Positions 22,939-35,394 of a stretch of 64,000 nt of DNA are shown here, in pieces (within the stretch, counting starts at the first letter, position 1; every line of letters starts with the position of its first letter). Both the position numbers and the translations under genes were made by a program. Source of the DNA: Artemia franciscana (taxonomy: Eukaryota; Arthropoda; Branchiopoda; Anostraca; Artemiidae); assembly GCF_032884065.1 (NCBI RefSeq), contig NC_088875.1, positions 43,199,291 to 43,263,290 on the forward strand, given 5' to 3'. The notes under the pieces were generated by a model. That model ran no database searches, was not told the DNA's origin, and saw only the letters and a program-made list of their open reading frames with translations.

Positions 22939-24115
22939 CTACTGGAAAATGAACATTGCCCTATTCTTATATGATTTTGGAGAGTACAGTTTGTAAGGAT
23001 GTTGGTGGGTTGTGTGATAGTGACTGTATTTGAAAAATAATTCAAGATCTAGGTCGTCTATACCTTCAATAATACGGAACACGTTGATAAGGTCACCACG
23101 GTGCCGTCTGAAATATACTGATGGAATACGAAGCCTAGAGAGTCGCTCTTTGTAGGGAAGATGTTGAAGGTAAGGAATCATCCTTGACACCCTCCTTTTT
23201 ACATTCTCTGCGTGAAGCTCATCCATTAATTTTGAAGGAAGCCAGACGGAAGTATAATGCTCGAGAAGCTGGGGAAACTTCTCTTTAAAGATAATAGACG
23301 GTGATTTGCATTTCTCTCAATTGCCAAAACATGCGTATCAAATTTTAGTAAGGCATTGAAATGGATACCAAGGTCTCGCACTATTTCTCCAGAAGGGATA
23401 TTTATACCAGACAAAAGATACGTGTAATTGGTAGGTAGCCTACGACCATACTGTAAAACTACACACTTTAGATGGATTTATAAACATAGAATTGGATTCA
23501 CACCGCTGAGTCAGGGAATCCAGGTCCTCTTGCATAAGTTGTACATCTGTTAGATCTTTTATGGGCAAGTAGATTTTCACTTCATCGGCAAACAACTTTA
23601 AAAGTGAATGATGGATAAAAGAGCGTCCCACTTATTACTTCAGCCAGATATTTATTTACCTCCCCTACAACTACCGGTTGAGTACGTTTTAGATAATCAG
23701 CTATGAATGAAACTGTTCTTGGTCCTAGGTTGATATAGGACATTTACGAAGCAGTAAGGGTATCGATACCTTACCGAAAGCCTTTGAAAAGCAAATATAA
23801 ACACAATCAAATGGTATACCTAGGTCTGCAAAGCCCTGAGATGTCAAAAGGGAGTCAATAATTACCTCAAGAAGTTGGGCATTGCAAGCTCTTTGTTTTC
23901 AAAAACTATGTTGAGCAGGACTCCAAAGACTATTGCTATCGAAGTACTTCTGAATTTACTTTACAATTTATTTTCCCATCACTGAACAAAAAATAGATGT
24001 GATTGAAATTGCCTAATAATTTTTAAATCTGATTTGAAATCCTTTTTATGAAGGGGTTTTACTAAAAGTTTTCTTCCAGCCAGAGGGACACGACCCACGT
24101 GCAAAAGATAAACTA
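22939..24115 (-). pseudogene. Jockey/CR1-like LINE reverse transcriptase remnant
   Basis: Read on the minus strand from 24115 down, several frames carry RT blocks in the right order. They are VPLAGRKLLVKPLHKKDFKS near 24090, 'FDCVYICFSKAFGKV' near 23780 (the SKAFDKV block), 'LFADEVKIY' near 23590 (the FADD catalytic motif with the second Asp changed to Glu), 'QEDLDSL...INPSK', then 'SGINIPSGEIVRDLGIHFN' near 23400. The C-terminal block 'YKERLSRLRIPSVYFRRHRGDLI' lies near 23150. Stops and frameshifts separate them, so the copy is inactive. Confidence 0.82.
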
Positions 24116-24247
24116 AATATGAAAGTAAGTGGTTCTGCAATTTCTGAAGCTGTTTTTTAAATCATTTCAATTACGAATCTGTCTACGCTTGGTGATTTTG
24201 ATGTGTCTAATTTTTCAAGAATCTGAATCACTTCAATTAGTGAAGAA

Positions 24248-24285
24248 TTTGAATCATATGAAAAATCTTTTTCATATGATTCAAA
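24248..24285. repeat. Perfect 18-bp inverted repeat
   Basis: TTTGAATCATATGAAAAA and its exact reverse complement are separated by TC. It lies just before the edge of the family C copy that starts near 24287. Too regular to be chance drift, but no function is assigned. Confidence 0.85.
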
Positions 24286-24286
24286 T

Positions 24287-25535
24287 TAAAAACTTTAGCG
24301 TAAAGAGCGGGGCGTTGAGAAGGGAATAGCTCCTTTCATACACGGAGTAATTTCTGTTCGTTTGAAGTTTTAATGTCGCTTCATACTATCAGTTAAAAAA
24401 ACTAGCTTTTCTTGAACTTAATTCCTGGGTGTTTTTGAATTAATGCAAGGTTGATTTTGGCTCTCCGCACATAAATTATTGAAATAAAATTTGCATATTA
24501 ATTCTTTTTTTGGCTAAATGGCTTTCTCTTAGTTTTGATCAGACAATTTTGAGAAAAAAGGGATGGGGGAGGAGGCGTGGTTGCCCTACAATATTTTGGC
24601 TACCTGAAAAGGCAACTAGAACATTTAATTTTTAACGAACATTTTTATTAGTAAAAAGTATACGTAACTTAAGAATTAACTTACGTAACGAACTTTTATA
24701 TTCTTATGTTTTTTTTATGTATATGAGGGGGTCTGTCCCCTTGTTAATTCCTCACTCTTTACACTAAAGCTTAAATTTTGTCCCAACTCTGTAAGAATGA
24801 CCCCTGAATCAGAAAGGCCGTAAAATAAATAGTTGAAATTACTAAAAATACTTTAGCGTAAAGAACTAGGTATTTAGGAGGAGATGAAACCCTCATATGC
24901 GTAATAATCTCTGTTCGTTTTAAGTTTTAATGTTGCTCCTTACTTTCAGTTGAAAAAACTTTTTCATATTTATTTTTTCATTGTTTTTTTGTAATAATGC
25001 TAGAAAATCCTGCGCCCCCTTCATTGAATTTCTCTTCCCCCGTGACATATTCCTCCAAGGAAAGACATATTCTGACATATCCTTCCATATTCCACCCAAA
25101 CAGCCCCCCCCCTCAACCCCCCCCCAAACCAAAATAATCCACCTGAAAAACGTCTGTATACTTCCCAATAAACATTACTGTATGTTAACACTGGTCAAAA
25201 TTTGTAGCTTTTAGCCCCTCCTCCTGGGACTGATGTCCCAAAGACATAGTTATTATGGTTTTAGACAATGCTGAACAAAATGGCTATTTCAAAATTTTGA
25301 TCCGTTGACTTTGGGAAAAATTAGCTTGGGAGGAGGCCTAAGTGACCTCCAATTTTTTGGTCACTCAAAAAGGGCGCTAGAACATTTCATTTTCGTTAGA
25401 ATGAGCCCTCTTGCAACATTCTAGGACCAATCGGTCGATAAGATGACCCTTGGGGAAAAGAAAAAAAAAACAAACAAATAAAAACGCACCCGTGATTGGT
25501 CTTCTGACAAAAAATACGAAGTTCCACATTTTTAT
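24287..25535 (-). repeat. Family C repeat, left segment of a split copy
   Basis: Reverse-orientation copy of the blocks seen at 43098-44545: 'aatgtcgcttcatacta', 'gcatattaattctttttttg', 'aatgacccctgaatcagaaag', 'tcctccaaggaaaga', 'tgggaaaaattagct', 'ggtcactcaaaaagggcgctag'. It stops at 'gttccacatttttatg' (about 25535), where satellite starts. The missing remainder of the element is found at 31165-31464. Confidence 0.75.
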
Positions 25536-25539
25536 GGCA

Positions 25540-27262
25540 CTTGGTATTAACCAACTGACATATAGCAATCGCAAATTCTGTCGGTCTGTCTGTCTGTCGG
25601 TATGTCTGTCTGTTGGTCTATCGGTCCTGGTTTTGCTACTTTAGGCACTTCCAGGTAAGCCAGGACGATAAAATTTGGCAAGCGTATCAGGGACCGGACC
25701 AAATTAAATTAGAAATAGAAATTAGAAATCGTTTTCCTGATTTGACCATCTGGGGGGGGGGGTGGGGGGCCAGTTAATTCGCAAAAAATAGAAAAAATGA
25801 AGTATTTTTAACTTATGAGCGGGTAATTGGATCTTAATGAAATTTGATATTTAAAATTATATTGTGTCTCAGAGCTCTTATTTTAAATCCCGACTGGATC
25901 TGATGACATTGGGGGAGTCGGAGGGGGGAAACCTAAAGTCCCGGTTTTGCTACTTTAGGCACTTCCAGGTAAGCTAGGACGATGAAATTTGGCAAGCGTA
26001 TCAGGGACCGGACCAGATTAAATTAGAAATAGTCGTTTTCCCGATTTGACAATCTGGGGGGGAGTGGGGGGCTGGTTAATTCGGAAAAAATAGAAAAAAT
26101 GAAGTATTTTTAACTTATGAGCGGGTGATTGGATCTTAATGAAATTTGATGTTTGGAATGATATTGTATCTCAGAGCTCTAATTTTAAATCCCGACCGGA
26201 TCTGATGACATTGGGGGAGTTGGAGGGGGGAAACCTAAAATCTTGGAAAACACTTAGAGTGGAGGGATCGGGATGAAACTGGATGGGAAAAATAAGCGCA
26301 AGTCCCAGATACATGATTGACATAATCGGAACTGATTCGCTCTCTTTGGGGTAGTTGGGGGGGGAGTAATTCTTAAAAATTAGAAAAAATGAGGTATTTT
26401 CAACTTACGAACGGGTGATCGGATCTCAATGAAATTTGATGTTTAGAAGGATATCGTGTCTTAGAACTCTTATTTTAAATCCCGACCGGATCTGATGACG
26501 GGGGCGGGGAGTTGGGAGGGGGAAACCTAAGACTTGGAAAACACTTAGAGTAGAGGGATCGGGATGAAACTTGGTGGGAAAAATAAACACAAGTCCTAGA
26601 TACATAATTGACATAACCGGAACGTATCTTCTCTGTTTTGGGGAGTTGGGGGGGCTAGGTTTAATTCTGAAAAAATAGAAAAAATGAGGTATTTGTAACT
26701 TACGAAGGAGTGATCGGATCTCAATGAAATTTGGAAGGATATCGTGTCTCAGAGCTCTTATTTTAAATCCCGACTGGATCTGGTGACATTGAGGGGAATT
26801 GAGGGGGGGGCCTAAAATCTTGGAAAACGCTTAGAGTGGAGGGATCGGGATGAAACTTGGTGGGAAAAATAAGCACAAGTCCTAGATACGTGATTGACAT
26901 AACCGCAACGGATCCGTTCTCTTTGGGGGAGTTGGGGAGGGTTAATTCTGCACAAATTAGAAAAATGAGGTATTTTTAACTTACGAAGGAGTGATCGGAT
27001 CTTAATGAAATTTGAAGTTTGGAAGTATATCGTGTCTCATAGCTCTTATTTTTAATTCTGACTGGATTCGGTGACATTGGGGGGAATTGAGGGGGGACAT
27101 AAAATTTTGAAAACGCTTAGAGTGGAGGGATCGGGATGAAACTTGGTGGGAAAAATAAGCACAAGTCCTAGATACGTGATTGACATAACCGGGACGGATC
27201 CGCTCTCTTTGGGGGAGTGGGGGCGAGGGTTAATTCTGAAAGATTAGAAAAATGAGGTATTT
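25540..27262 (+). repeat. Satellite array of about 285-bp units (family E), block 1
   Basis: Opens with a (TCTG)n run (25579-25622) and a leader 'tttgctactttaggcacttcc'. About six units follow, reading 'acttagagtggagggatcgg', 'gatgaaacttggtgggaaaa', 'taagcacaagtcctagatac', 'cggatccgctctctttgggg', a G-run, 'gaggtatttttaacttacga', 'ggatctcaatgaaatttga', 'agagctcttattttaaatcc'. The leader itself is duplicated (25625 and 25940). Confidence 0.85.
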
Positions 27263-28944
27263 TTAACTTTGAGGAAACACGTTTGAGAAGGCATGATAAG
27301 AATAAAATATGCATAAAAATTGTAGTAAACAGATTTTGCATGGAACTCCCTATATTTTACCCCCCCCCCTTAATGTGTAAATATACAGTCGAAATTATAT
27401 ATTTCCCGTCTATTCTCCCAATGCGTCTCTCTTGTTTCATACCTTGTACTTATTAATTGAATTAACTGTTTAAAAGAAGAACCGGAAAACAAGTGATGGG
27501 TGACAGAATGCATTGGTTTTATATAATTTGGACTATATATTTGCTTTTTAGGGGAAGGTGGGTTGACGGTAAAGTATAGGGGGGATCCATGCAAATGGTG
27601 TTAGCTACAGCTATTGTGCGTATTATGAAATGTTTTCTTAACATGTTTCCTTCTCTAGGCTTATACACCTAAGCTGTAACTATTGCTGACGAAATTGGAA
27701 TTCCCTAAGAAGCAAAGTCCTGCGGACGTAACTGTTCCAGTCATCTATGCAGTCAGCACAGTAAAGGGAAAATATTATTGCACTGTGACAGTCATCAATG
27801 ATGATTTTACATTCATGAGCTTAGCTATTGACTTCTAATTAGTTCCCATGTCCTTTGGGCACAGACAACGCGGACCCCAGTTATTGCTCACCTGTTTCAA
27901 AGGGCGCAATTTAAATACGTATTTAAAACGTTTTCCATGAATTTGATGAGCAGGTCATTCAAAGAATCTATGTCAAAAGATAAGGATAAAATTGTAACTG
28001 AAATGTATGAAAAAATTCCTACCTATAAAGAACGGTATCGATAATGCAAAAGGGCAAGGTAATCATTTTTGATATTATTCTAAAGTCGGGTGTTGAATAT
28101 TTCGATAGCCTTGCAGACTCAAAGGACTGCAGGTACATACACAGGCTCTTGGTTCGTTTTTTAGGGGGGGGGGGGATTAACTTAAAAAACAATGAAAATG
28201 GGTTTTATTAGTCTGTGGCCTTTTGAAAGAAAATTACTGGTATTTATGTATTATACCTAACACACTCAAGAAGTGTAGTTACGTTAATCATAATGAAATA
28301 CACCAAAACATGATGTAAATATAATACTTTAGTTTATACAATAGTATAATTTGGGCTATATATTTGCAAATTAGGGGGGGGAGAGAATATATCTCAGAAA
28401 TGGGTCAAAAACCTAACCTTACCCCCACCCCCCTAATGTACACATATTTGGCGCAAATCATACAAGTCCAATGCATTCTGTCCCCCGTCATTTGTCCTTG
28501 TGGCTATGAAACCGGTTTGGTCAGATCGTACATTCAGCTAACAGCTCGACTGTTTGGTATGTTACATGGCCTAGGTAACAAATTATTTTATAGTCTTTCC
28601 AAACATCAGGGTGGTTTATCTGACACTACCCCCCCCCCTCTTTCGTTAGTTTATTTCAGCTTAGGGTAAATGTTTAGTTTCGTCACAAGTTTTCTAAAGT
28701 GTGTATTACTGCATATAGCAAGATTCTGATGATCGCATATTGTTACTCTGTTATTATTAGAGAAACGCATTTATTTTTTACCTATCTAAAATCCCCCTTC
28801 AATGAAACTAAAAATGCGTAAAGTGGGCTTGCTTACAGGTAACATTATCTATAGAGCGAAGCTCCATGAGCCCCGCTGACAGCGGGGTGAGGTTTATATT
28901 CTATATTTTTTCAAAAAAGTGTTAAAAAAAACCTCAGACTAGGT
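27263..28944. other. Unique-looking spacer between the two satellite blocks
   Basis: About 1.7 kb not built from satellite units. It contains G-runs at about 28165 and 28375. Frames at 27370-27594 (minus) and 28364-28669 (plus) show no recognisable motif. It may be an insertion into the array. Confidence 0.45.
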
Positions 28945-31030
28945 TTTATGGCACTTTGTATTAACCAAGTGACATATAGCAATCGCAAATTCTGTCGGTC
29001 TGTCTGTCTGTCGGTCTGTGTGTCTGTCGGTCTGTCTGTCTGTCTGTCGGTCCTGGTTTTGCTACTTTAGGCACTTCCAGGTAAGCTAGGACGATGAAAT
29101 TTGGCAGGTGTATCAAGGACCGGACCAGATTAAATTAGAAATAGTCGTTTTCCCGATTTGATCATCTGGGGGGAGTGGGGGTCGGTTGATTCGGAAAAAA
29201 TAGAAAAAATGAAGTATTTTCAACTTACGAACGGTTGATCAGATCTTAATGAAATTTGATGTTTGGAAGGATATCGTATCTCAGAGCTGTTATTTTAAAT
29301 CCCGACCGGATGTGGTGACATTGGGGGGGGGTTGGGAGGGTTAACCTAAAATCTTGGAAAACACTTAGAGTGGAGGGATCGGGATGAAACATGGTGGGGA
29401 AAATAAGCACAACTCCTAGATACATGATTGACATAACCGGAGCGGATCCGCTCTCTTTGGGGTAGTTGGGGGGGGGGGGGTTAATTCTGAAAAATTAGTA
29501 AAAATGAGGTATTTTTAACTTACGAACGGGTGATCGGGTTTCGGTGGAATTTGATATTTAGAAGGATATCGTGTATCAGAGCTCTTATTTTAAATCCCGA
29601 TCAGATCTGGTGACATTGGGGGGGGGGAGTTGGGAGGGGGAAACCTAAAATCTTGGAATATTCTTAGAGTGGAGGGATCGGAATGAAACTTGGTGGGAAA
29701 AACAAGCACAAGTCCTAGGTACATGATTGCAATAACCGGAACGGATCCGATCTCTTTGGGGTAGTTGGGGGGGGGGTTAATTCTGAAAAATTAGAAAAAA
29801 TGAGGTGTTTTAAACTTACGAATGGGTGATCGGATCTCAATGAAATTTGATTTTTAGAAGTATATCGTGTCTCAAAGCTCTTATTTTAAATCCCGACCGG
29901 ATCTGGTGACATTGGGGGGAGTTTGGGGTGGGGGAACCTAAAATCATGGAAAACGCTTAGATTGGAGTGATAGGGGTGAAACTTTGGGGGGGGGGAATAA
30001 GCAGAAGTCTTAGATACGTGATTTACATAATCGGAACAGATCTGCTCTATTGGGGTGGGGGTAATTCTGAAAAATTAGAAAAAATGACGTATTTTTAACT
30101 TACGAAGAAGTGATCGGATCTTCATGAAACTCAAGTTTAGAAGGATCTCGTAACTCACATCTCCTATTTTAGCTCTCAACTGGATCCAGCATAATTGGGG
30201 GGGGGGGCAGTTGGGGGAACCGGAAATCTAAAAAATAGTTAAAGCGGTGATATAAAATTAAACTGGATGGGAAGAATAAAAACCTGTCTAAGATACGTGA
30301 CTGACATTACCAGGCCGGATCTGCTCTCTTTGGTGGAGTTGGGGGGGGGGGGGTAATTTTGAAAATTGAGGTATTTGTAACTTACGAAAGGGTGACCAGA
30401 TCTTAATGAAATTTGATATTTAGAAGGATCTTGTGCTTTAAAGCTCTAATTTTAAATTCCGACCAGATCCTGTGACATTGGGGAGAGTTGGAGGGGGAAA
30501 CCGGAATTCTTGGAAAACGTGAAAATTGGGGTATTTTTATCTTACGGATAGGTGATCGGATCTTAATGAAATTTGATATTTAGAAGGAATTCATGTCTCA
30601 GAGCTCTTATTTCAAATCCCGACCAGACCTTTTGACATTGGGGGGAGTTGGAGGGGGAAATATTGGAGTGGAGGAATCGGGATGAAGCTTTGTGGGTAAA
30701 ATAAGCAAATTTCCTTTATACGTGATTGACGGAACCGTGCTGGATTCGCTATCTTTGGGGGAGTTGAGGGGAGAGGCTCAGTGATTTGGCGAGTTTGGTG
30801 CTTCTGGACGTGCTAGGACGATGAAAATTGGTAGGCGTGTCAGGGAGCTGCACAAATTGACTTGATAAAGTCGTTTTCCCAAATTCGACTATGTGGGGGG
30901 CTAAAGGGAGAGGAAAAAATAGAAAAATTAGGTATTTATAACTTAAGAGTGGGTGATTGGATCTTAATGAATTTTGATATTTAGAAGGACATCGTGACTC
31001 AGAGCTCTTATTTTCAATCCTGACCGGCAT
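28945..31030 (+). repeat. Satellite array of about 285-bp units (family E), block 2
   Basis: Repeats the start of block 1: 'ttttatggcactttgtatta' then (TCTG)n at about 28996-29050, the same leader, then about seven units. Long G-runs (up to about 12) sit at the same place in each unit. Later units (30060 on) are more diverged, and a second leader-like sequence appears at about 30785-30880. Confidence 0.85.
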
Positions 31031-31164
31031 TAAATCTCTGATTTTCCTTTTAATTCAATCTATTGATTCATAGAATTTTGTTAGAGCTCATACTGAATGA
31101 TCTCTTAGCTCTTAGCTCTTCTTGCCTCGTCACAAGTGCCATATGAGCTCTTAGCTCTTGTTGT

Positions 31165-31464
31165 AGATAGGAGCTTGAAACTTTTACAGTAGTGTTTTCT
31201 GATACGCTGACTGCGATGGTGTGATTTTCGTTATGATTCTATGACTTTTAGGGGGTGTTTCCCCCTGTTTTCCAAAATAAGGCAAAATTTTCTCAGGCTC
31301 GTAACTTTTGATGACAGAGACTAAATTTCATGGAACTTATATATTTAATCAGCATAAAAATCCGATTCTTCTGATGTCTCTTTTAGTATCCAAATTCTGT
31401 TTTTTAGGGTTTCGTTTACTATTGAGCTGGGTCGCTCCTTACTGCAGTTCGTTACCACGAACTG
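31165..31464 (-). repeat. Family C repeat, right segment of the split copy
   Basis: Contains 'gatacgctgactgcgatggt', 'gggggtgtttccccctgttt', 'aggctcgtaacttttgatga', 'gagctgggtcgctccttac' and ends with CAGTTCGTTACCACGAACTG (31445-31464), the family C terminal palindrome. Together with 24287-25535 it makes one interrupted element. Confidence 0.8.
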
Positions 31465-34400
31465 TTTGAAAAGTGTTTTCAAATGGTTTATTAAACTTTA
31501 TCTGTTTGGGCCGACGTGTAAGGAAGATCAAATACCCACAAGTCATGTAAAGGCTAATGACTGTTTCGAATTATATACCATTCGTTGCAGTAAATAACAC
31601 AATGCAGTAGGCTATGTACTTTCATACCACAGATAGGTGTAGAGTAGATATTAAGTCTTACTTTCCAACAAATATTTAAGATAATCCTGAGCATAGAATT
31701 GAGAAAGAACAGAGAATATCATAAGTGAAATGTCAATATACTTGTAAATAAAATTAAAGCTTAAAATGAATAGAAACTATCTTATGCACAAGAAGGCTTT
31801 GATCACATAATTTCACCGCTTTATACTTGATCTTTCTTTTAATGGGTCAATAATTAAAGCTCTGGCACAAGAGAAATATGTTGAAAAGTAATATTTTTTT
31901 TTATAGTTTCAAGAAAACTTAAAAGCTTTAAAAAAACTCTAGCAAGCATTCAGGATATATTAAGTCTAAATTCCGAGTCGAGATAGGGTTCGGAGTCGAG
32001 GCTGAAGGGTTGATGGCCCCTTCGTTTCGGTTGTTTTATGTTTTAACTTTACTCTCCGATTTTTTAGATTTTTTTTATTCTCTATTTAGCTTCGTCGCGC
32101 TATGTCGTCGTTTAAGGCAGATCAAATACATGGAAGTCATTCTGTGTCTAAAGGTTTTATTTTAAGGATAGTTAGGCGTAATCTCTGCACTAAATGTTAT
32201 AAGAAAGAATCATATTTCGCATGAAAAGCGAAAACTGATTACAGGCTCTTAAAAGGGTAATAACAATAGAATAAAGACCATAAAAATAACTCCGATAAAG
32301 CTGTCTCTCTCTAAATGTATTAAAAAGCAAGAACTATTTGTATTATCTTATTATCCACGGAAATTGAAAATTTTGACTAAAAATGAAAGCGAGTAGTGGT
32401 CACGGCATAAAAAGTCGTCTTTGAATAATTATTAAACATGTCTTGATAATCAAATGCTTCCATTTTAGTTTCGGAAAATTTTAATTTTTTTTAGAAGCAG
32501 CCGAAAAAACGAAAAATAAACTTTTAAGTACATTTGGAGATGATCTTTTTTTGTTTAAGAAGTTTGTTTTTTAAACTTCATTTTTAGAAACTAATCACAC
32601 AATCACGTAAAATCATGTTCTCAATCACTGGGGAGTTTTATATGAGGCTATTATGTAGTGCTCAAATAATTGTATATTTCATAAATTCTACCAAGTGACG
32701 ACTTTGTTATAGCAGGATCAGTTAATTAAAAGGGCAACAAAAAAACTGAAATGACAAGAACAAAAAAGAAAGAAAATACCATTCTTCTCTGAAAAATACA
32801 AGCTCATGTATGAATGGGTTCTCAGACATGTTGAATTTCATAGCGTCGTTTTTATCAAATTGTTTGAATTTTTTCAAATTGTATGAATGGGCGAAAATAT
32901 TACAAGAGACCTTTCAAGGGTTATCTTTTGAAACTGACCCTTAACTCGAGTTAATAACCTGTCCCATGTTTTAAACTTTTCTTTCAGTGCAGTTAAAACA
33001 ATCATTTTAGCTGATTCAACACGTTCAAGGTAATTAACGATAAGTGAAGAGCAGCGATTTAATGCCACAATGAGAAAAGACTTGAAGCTTGAAACAAGTG
33101 CAAGCAGTGCAGTGCAAGTGCAAGTGCAGTAGCTCCTCTTCAATAATAACCGAAAATCTAAATAGTTTTAGTAGCAACATATAAATCAAGTCAATCTAGT
33201 TTCAAAATGATTCCCAATTTATCTTTTCCATTATTTATTCCCATTTTATCTTTTCCTTTTCCATTTATCATTTCCATTTTATCTTTTTTTTTAATCTATC
33301 ATAAGTTTAGAGGTAGACCGGGGCCTATTAATTTTTTTTCTCGTAAATAAACAAAATCATTTCATATTAGCTTCCGAAACAATTGTGCAATTTGATACAT
33401 CCACTTCACTAAGATTTTATATTTTGCACTTAATTTAAGAAATTTTTCTCCAAATGATGAGCGGTAGGGGGTTAAATCTCCCTCAATTTTTATTTGTAGG
33501 ACTTCTAATAAACAGCTTCAAAATTCGGACCAAAATATTAAATTTAAAGTTTTGGTTACCCCTCTCCCCGAAAAGATCTTTCTCAAATAACTGATATGTA
33601 AGTGTCCAATGGTGCAGAACTTTGAGCGTGGCAGGAAATATAGTTTATAATTATTCTGTATTGACGGTACATTTTTGACGGTTGCATTTTTAGGCTCAAA
33701 TTCCTTCATTTTTTTGGGGGGGGGGGGGAATAGGTCTACATAGGTCCAACGATGACGTTTGCATAGGGAAGGGGTGCAAAATGCACACATTTGATTATCT
33801 ATTTAATATTTTCAAGTGTCAGCCCTTTAAAAGGAAAAACAGCTAAAACTGAATCTCCTATGTCAATGCTCCCTAAAGTAATAAAATATGTAACCCCTAG
33901 GTCATGGCTATGGAATAACACATGTGATAAGACTTAAGTTGAACATTCGTATGTTATGTTTAGGTTTCCCGTCTATAAAAGCAACTCTAGAATTAAGCTT
34001 TATGATCTAAAAGCAATGGTAACACGGGCACACCGAACACAACTGTTAATGGACCTCTATATTAACAATTTTTGTTCTTTCGAGGATCTTTGTGGTTGTC
34101 CTGGGTACTAACTGTCCATAGAGCTGTCTATTTACGGGTTTGAAGGCAAGGGGGTGCACAACTATTATTTCAGAACTCTCGGAAAATTAGAATTTTGGAT
34201 TTTGTTTTCAGTGTGATTCTTAATTTGGAAAAATCAGCTATTTTTTCCCTGACCGAGAAAGTAAATTCTATGTTAATATATGTATAATAAGAGATTTAGG
34301 AATTTTGTTTTAAGCACTATTTTCGGTGATAAATTGTGCTATTTGTGTTTGAACTTCAAAACAAGTATCAAGTAGATTTTTGCACGGTTTTTGCAGCACG

Positions 34401-34490
34401 TGTCAATCTAGAGGTTCCTATATTTAGGAACCTCTATTATCGTATTATCGTATCTGGAGGTTCCTATAAATATTTAAGCTTGTAATTAAT
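31465..34490. other. Intergenic, no recognisable feature
   Basis: AT-rich, about 3 kb. Minor local repetition is seen ('agtgcaagtgcaagtgcag' near 33110; 'ttttccatttatc' runs near 33220-33290). Minus-strand frames at 32874-33143 and 33518-33790 show no recognisable motif. No exon was identified. Confidence 0.45.
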
Positions 34491-34494
34491 CAAA

Positions 34495-34782
34495 TAAAAA
34501 AAAAATTTTAACTGAAAGTAAGGAGTGACATTAAAACTTATAACGAAAAGAAATTGCTCCGCTTATGAAAGGGTTTGTCCCCTCCCCAACGCCCCCGCTC
34601 TTTACGCTAAAGTTTGATTCTGTCGCAACCCTACTTTTTAAAACAATAAAGAATTATATATTTAAAATCAGCATTAAAATTTGATTCTTTTGATGTCACT
34701 ATTGGTATCAAAATTCCGTTTGTTGAGTTATGGTTACTATTTAGCCGGGTCGCTCCTTAATACAGTTCGTTACCACGAACTG
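34495..34782 (-). repeat. Family C repeat, internally deleted copy
   Basis: Both ends of family C are present within about 290 bp. 'gaaagtaaggagtgacatta' is at the left, and 'agccgggtcgctccttaata' plus the terminal palindrome (34763-34782) are at the right. The interior is missing. It resembles MITE-type deletion derivatives. Confidence 0.75.
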
Positions 34783-35394
34783 TTTGATAAATTCAAATAT
34801 TTCACGTTAACAAGAAAAGGAGAAACAATATAGAAGAAACTTCCTTAACACATAAAGGTGCAAAATTGAAAACATTTCCTACTTTACGATATTATTTTTT
34901 TTTTTTAATGACGCAGATCTTTTTTGACACACGCACTGTTTACACAAATCAATACTCTTATCCATTTCCTTTAAAGATGGGATCAAGATATGACCCTGAA
35001 ATGGGATTTGTAAGACACTAGCTGTCAAATCCAGTTTGATAACCCCTCATGGAGGATATTGCAAAACTAGAATTCACGGATCACTCTCCCCTGCATAAGC
35101 CTAATTCCAAAAGAACAGCTAGAGTACCACCCCTTGTTTCACATCAAGTTCAGCTTGTTTCCAAATTCCTGTTTGGCAGATATAGTTTTGAAAATAAGAA
35201 TTGAGAGACCCCCTTCGGTTATCAATAAAATCATATTCGGTATCTGGGTCGGTGCTCTTTGGGTTATTGCTAATTGTGGGACCTAAAGATATCAAAAATT
35301 GGGACAGAAGCTTGACAATACCGATAACACAGGAGATCCAATAAATTATTGTATTGAATCACAATCCCTGAATCACAAAGAATTAATTAAAATA
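34783..35394. other. Spacer
   Basis: No gene or repeat recognised. Confidence 0.5.

Noticed and set aside
25579-29050. (TCTG)n runs as a CRISPR-like or regulatory array
   Set aside because: Simple tetranucleotide repeats at the leader of a eukaryotic satellite; no repeat-spacer pattern.
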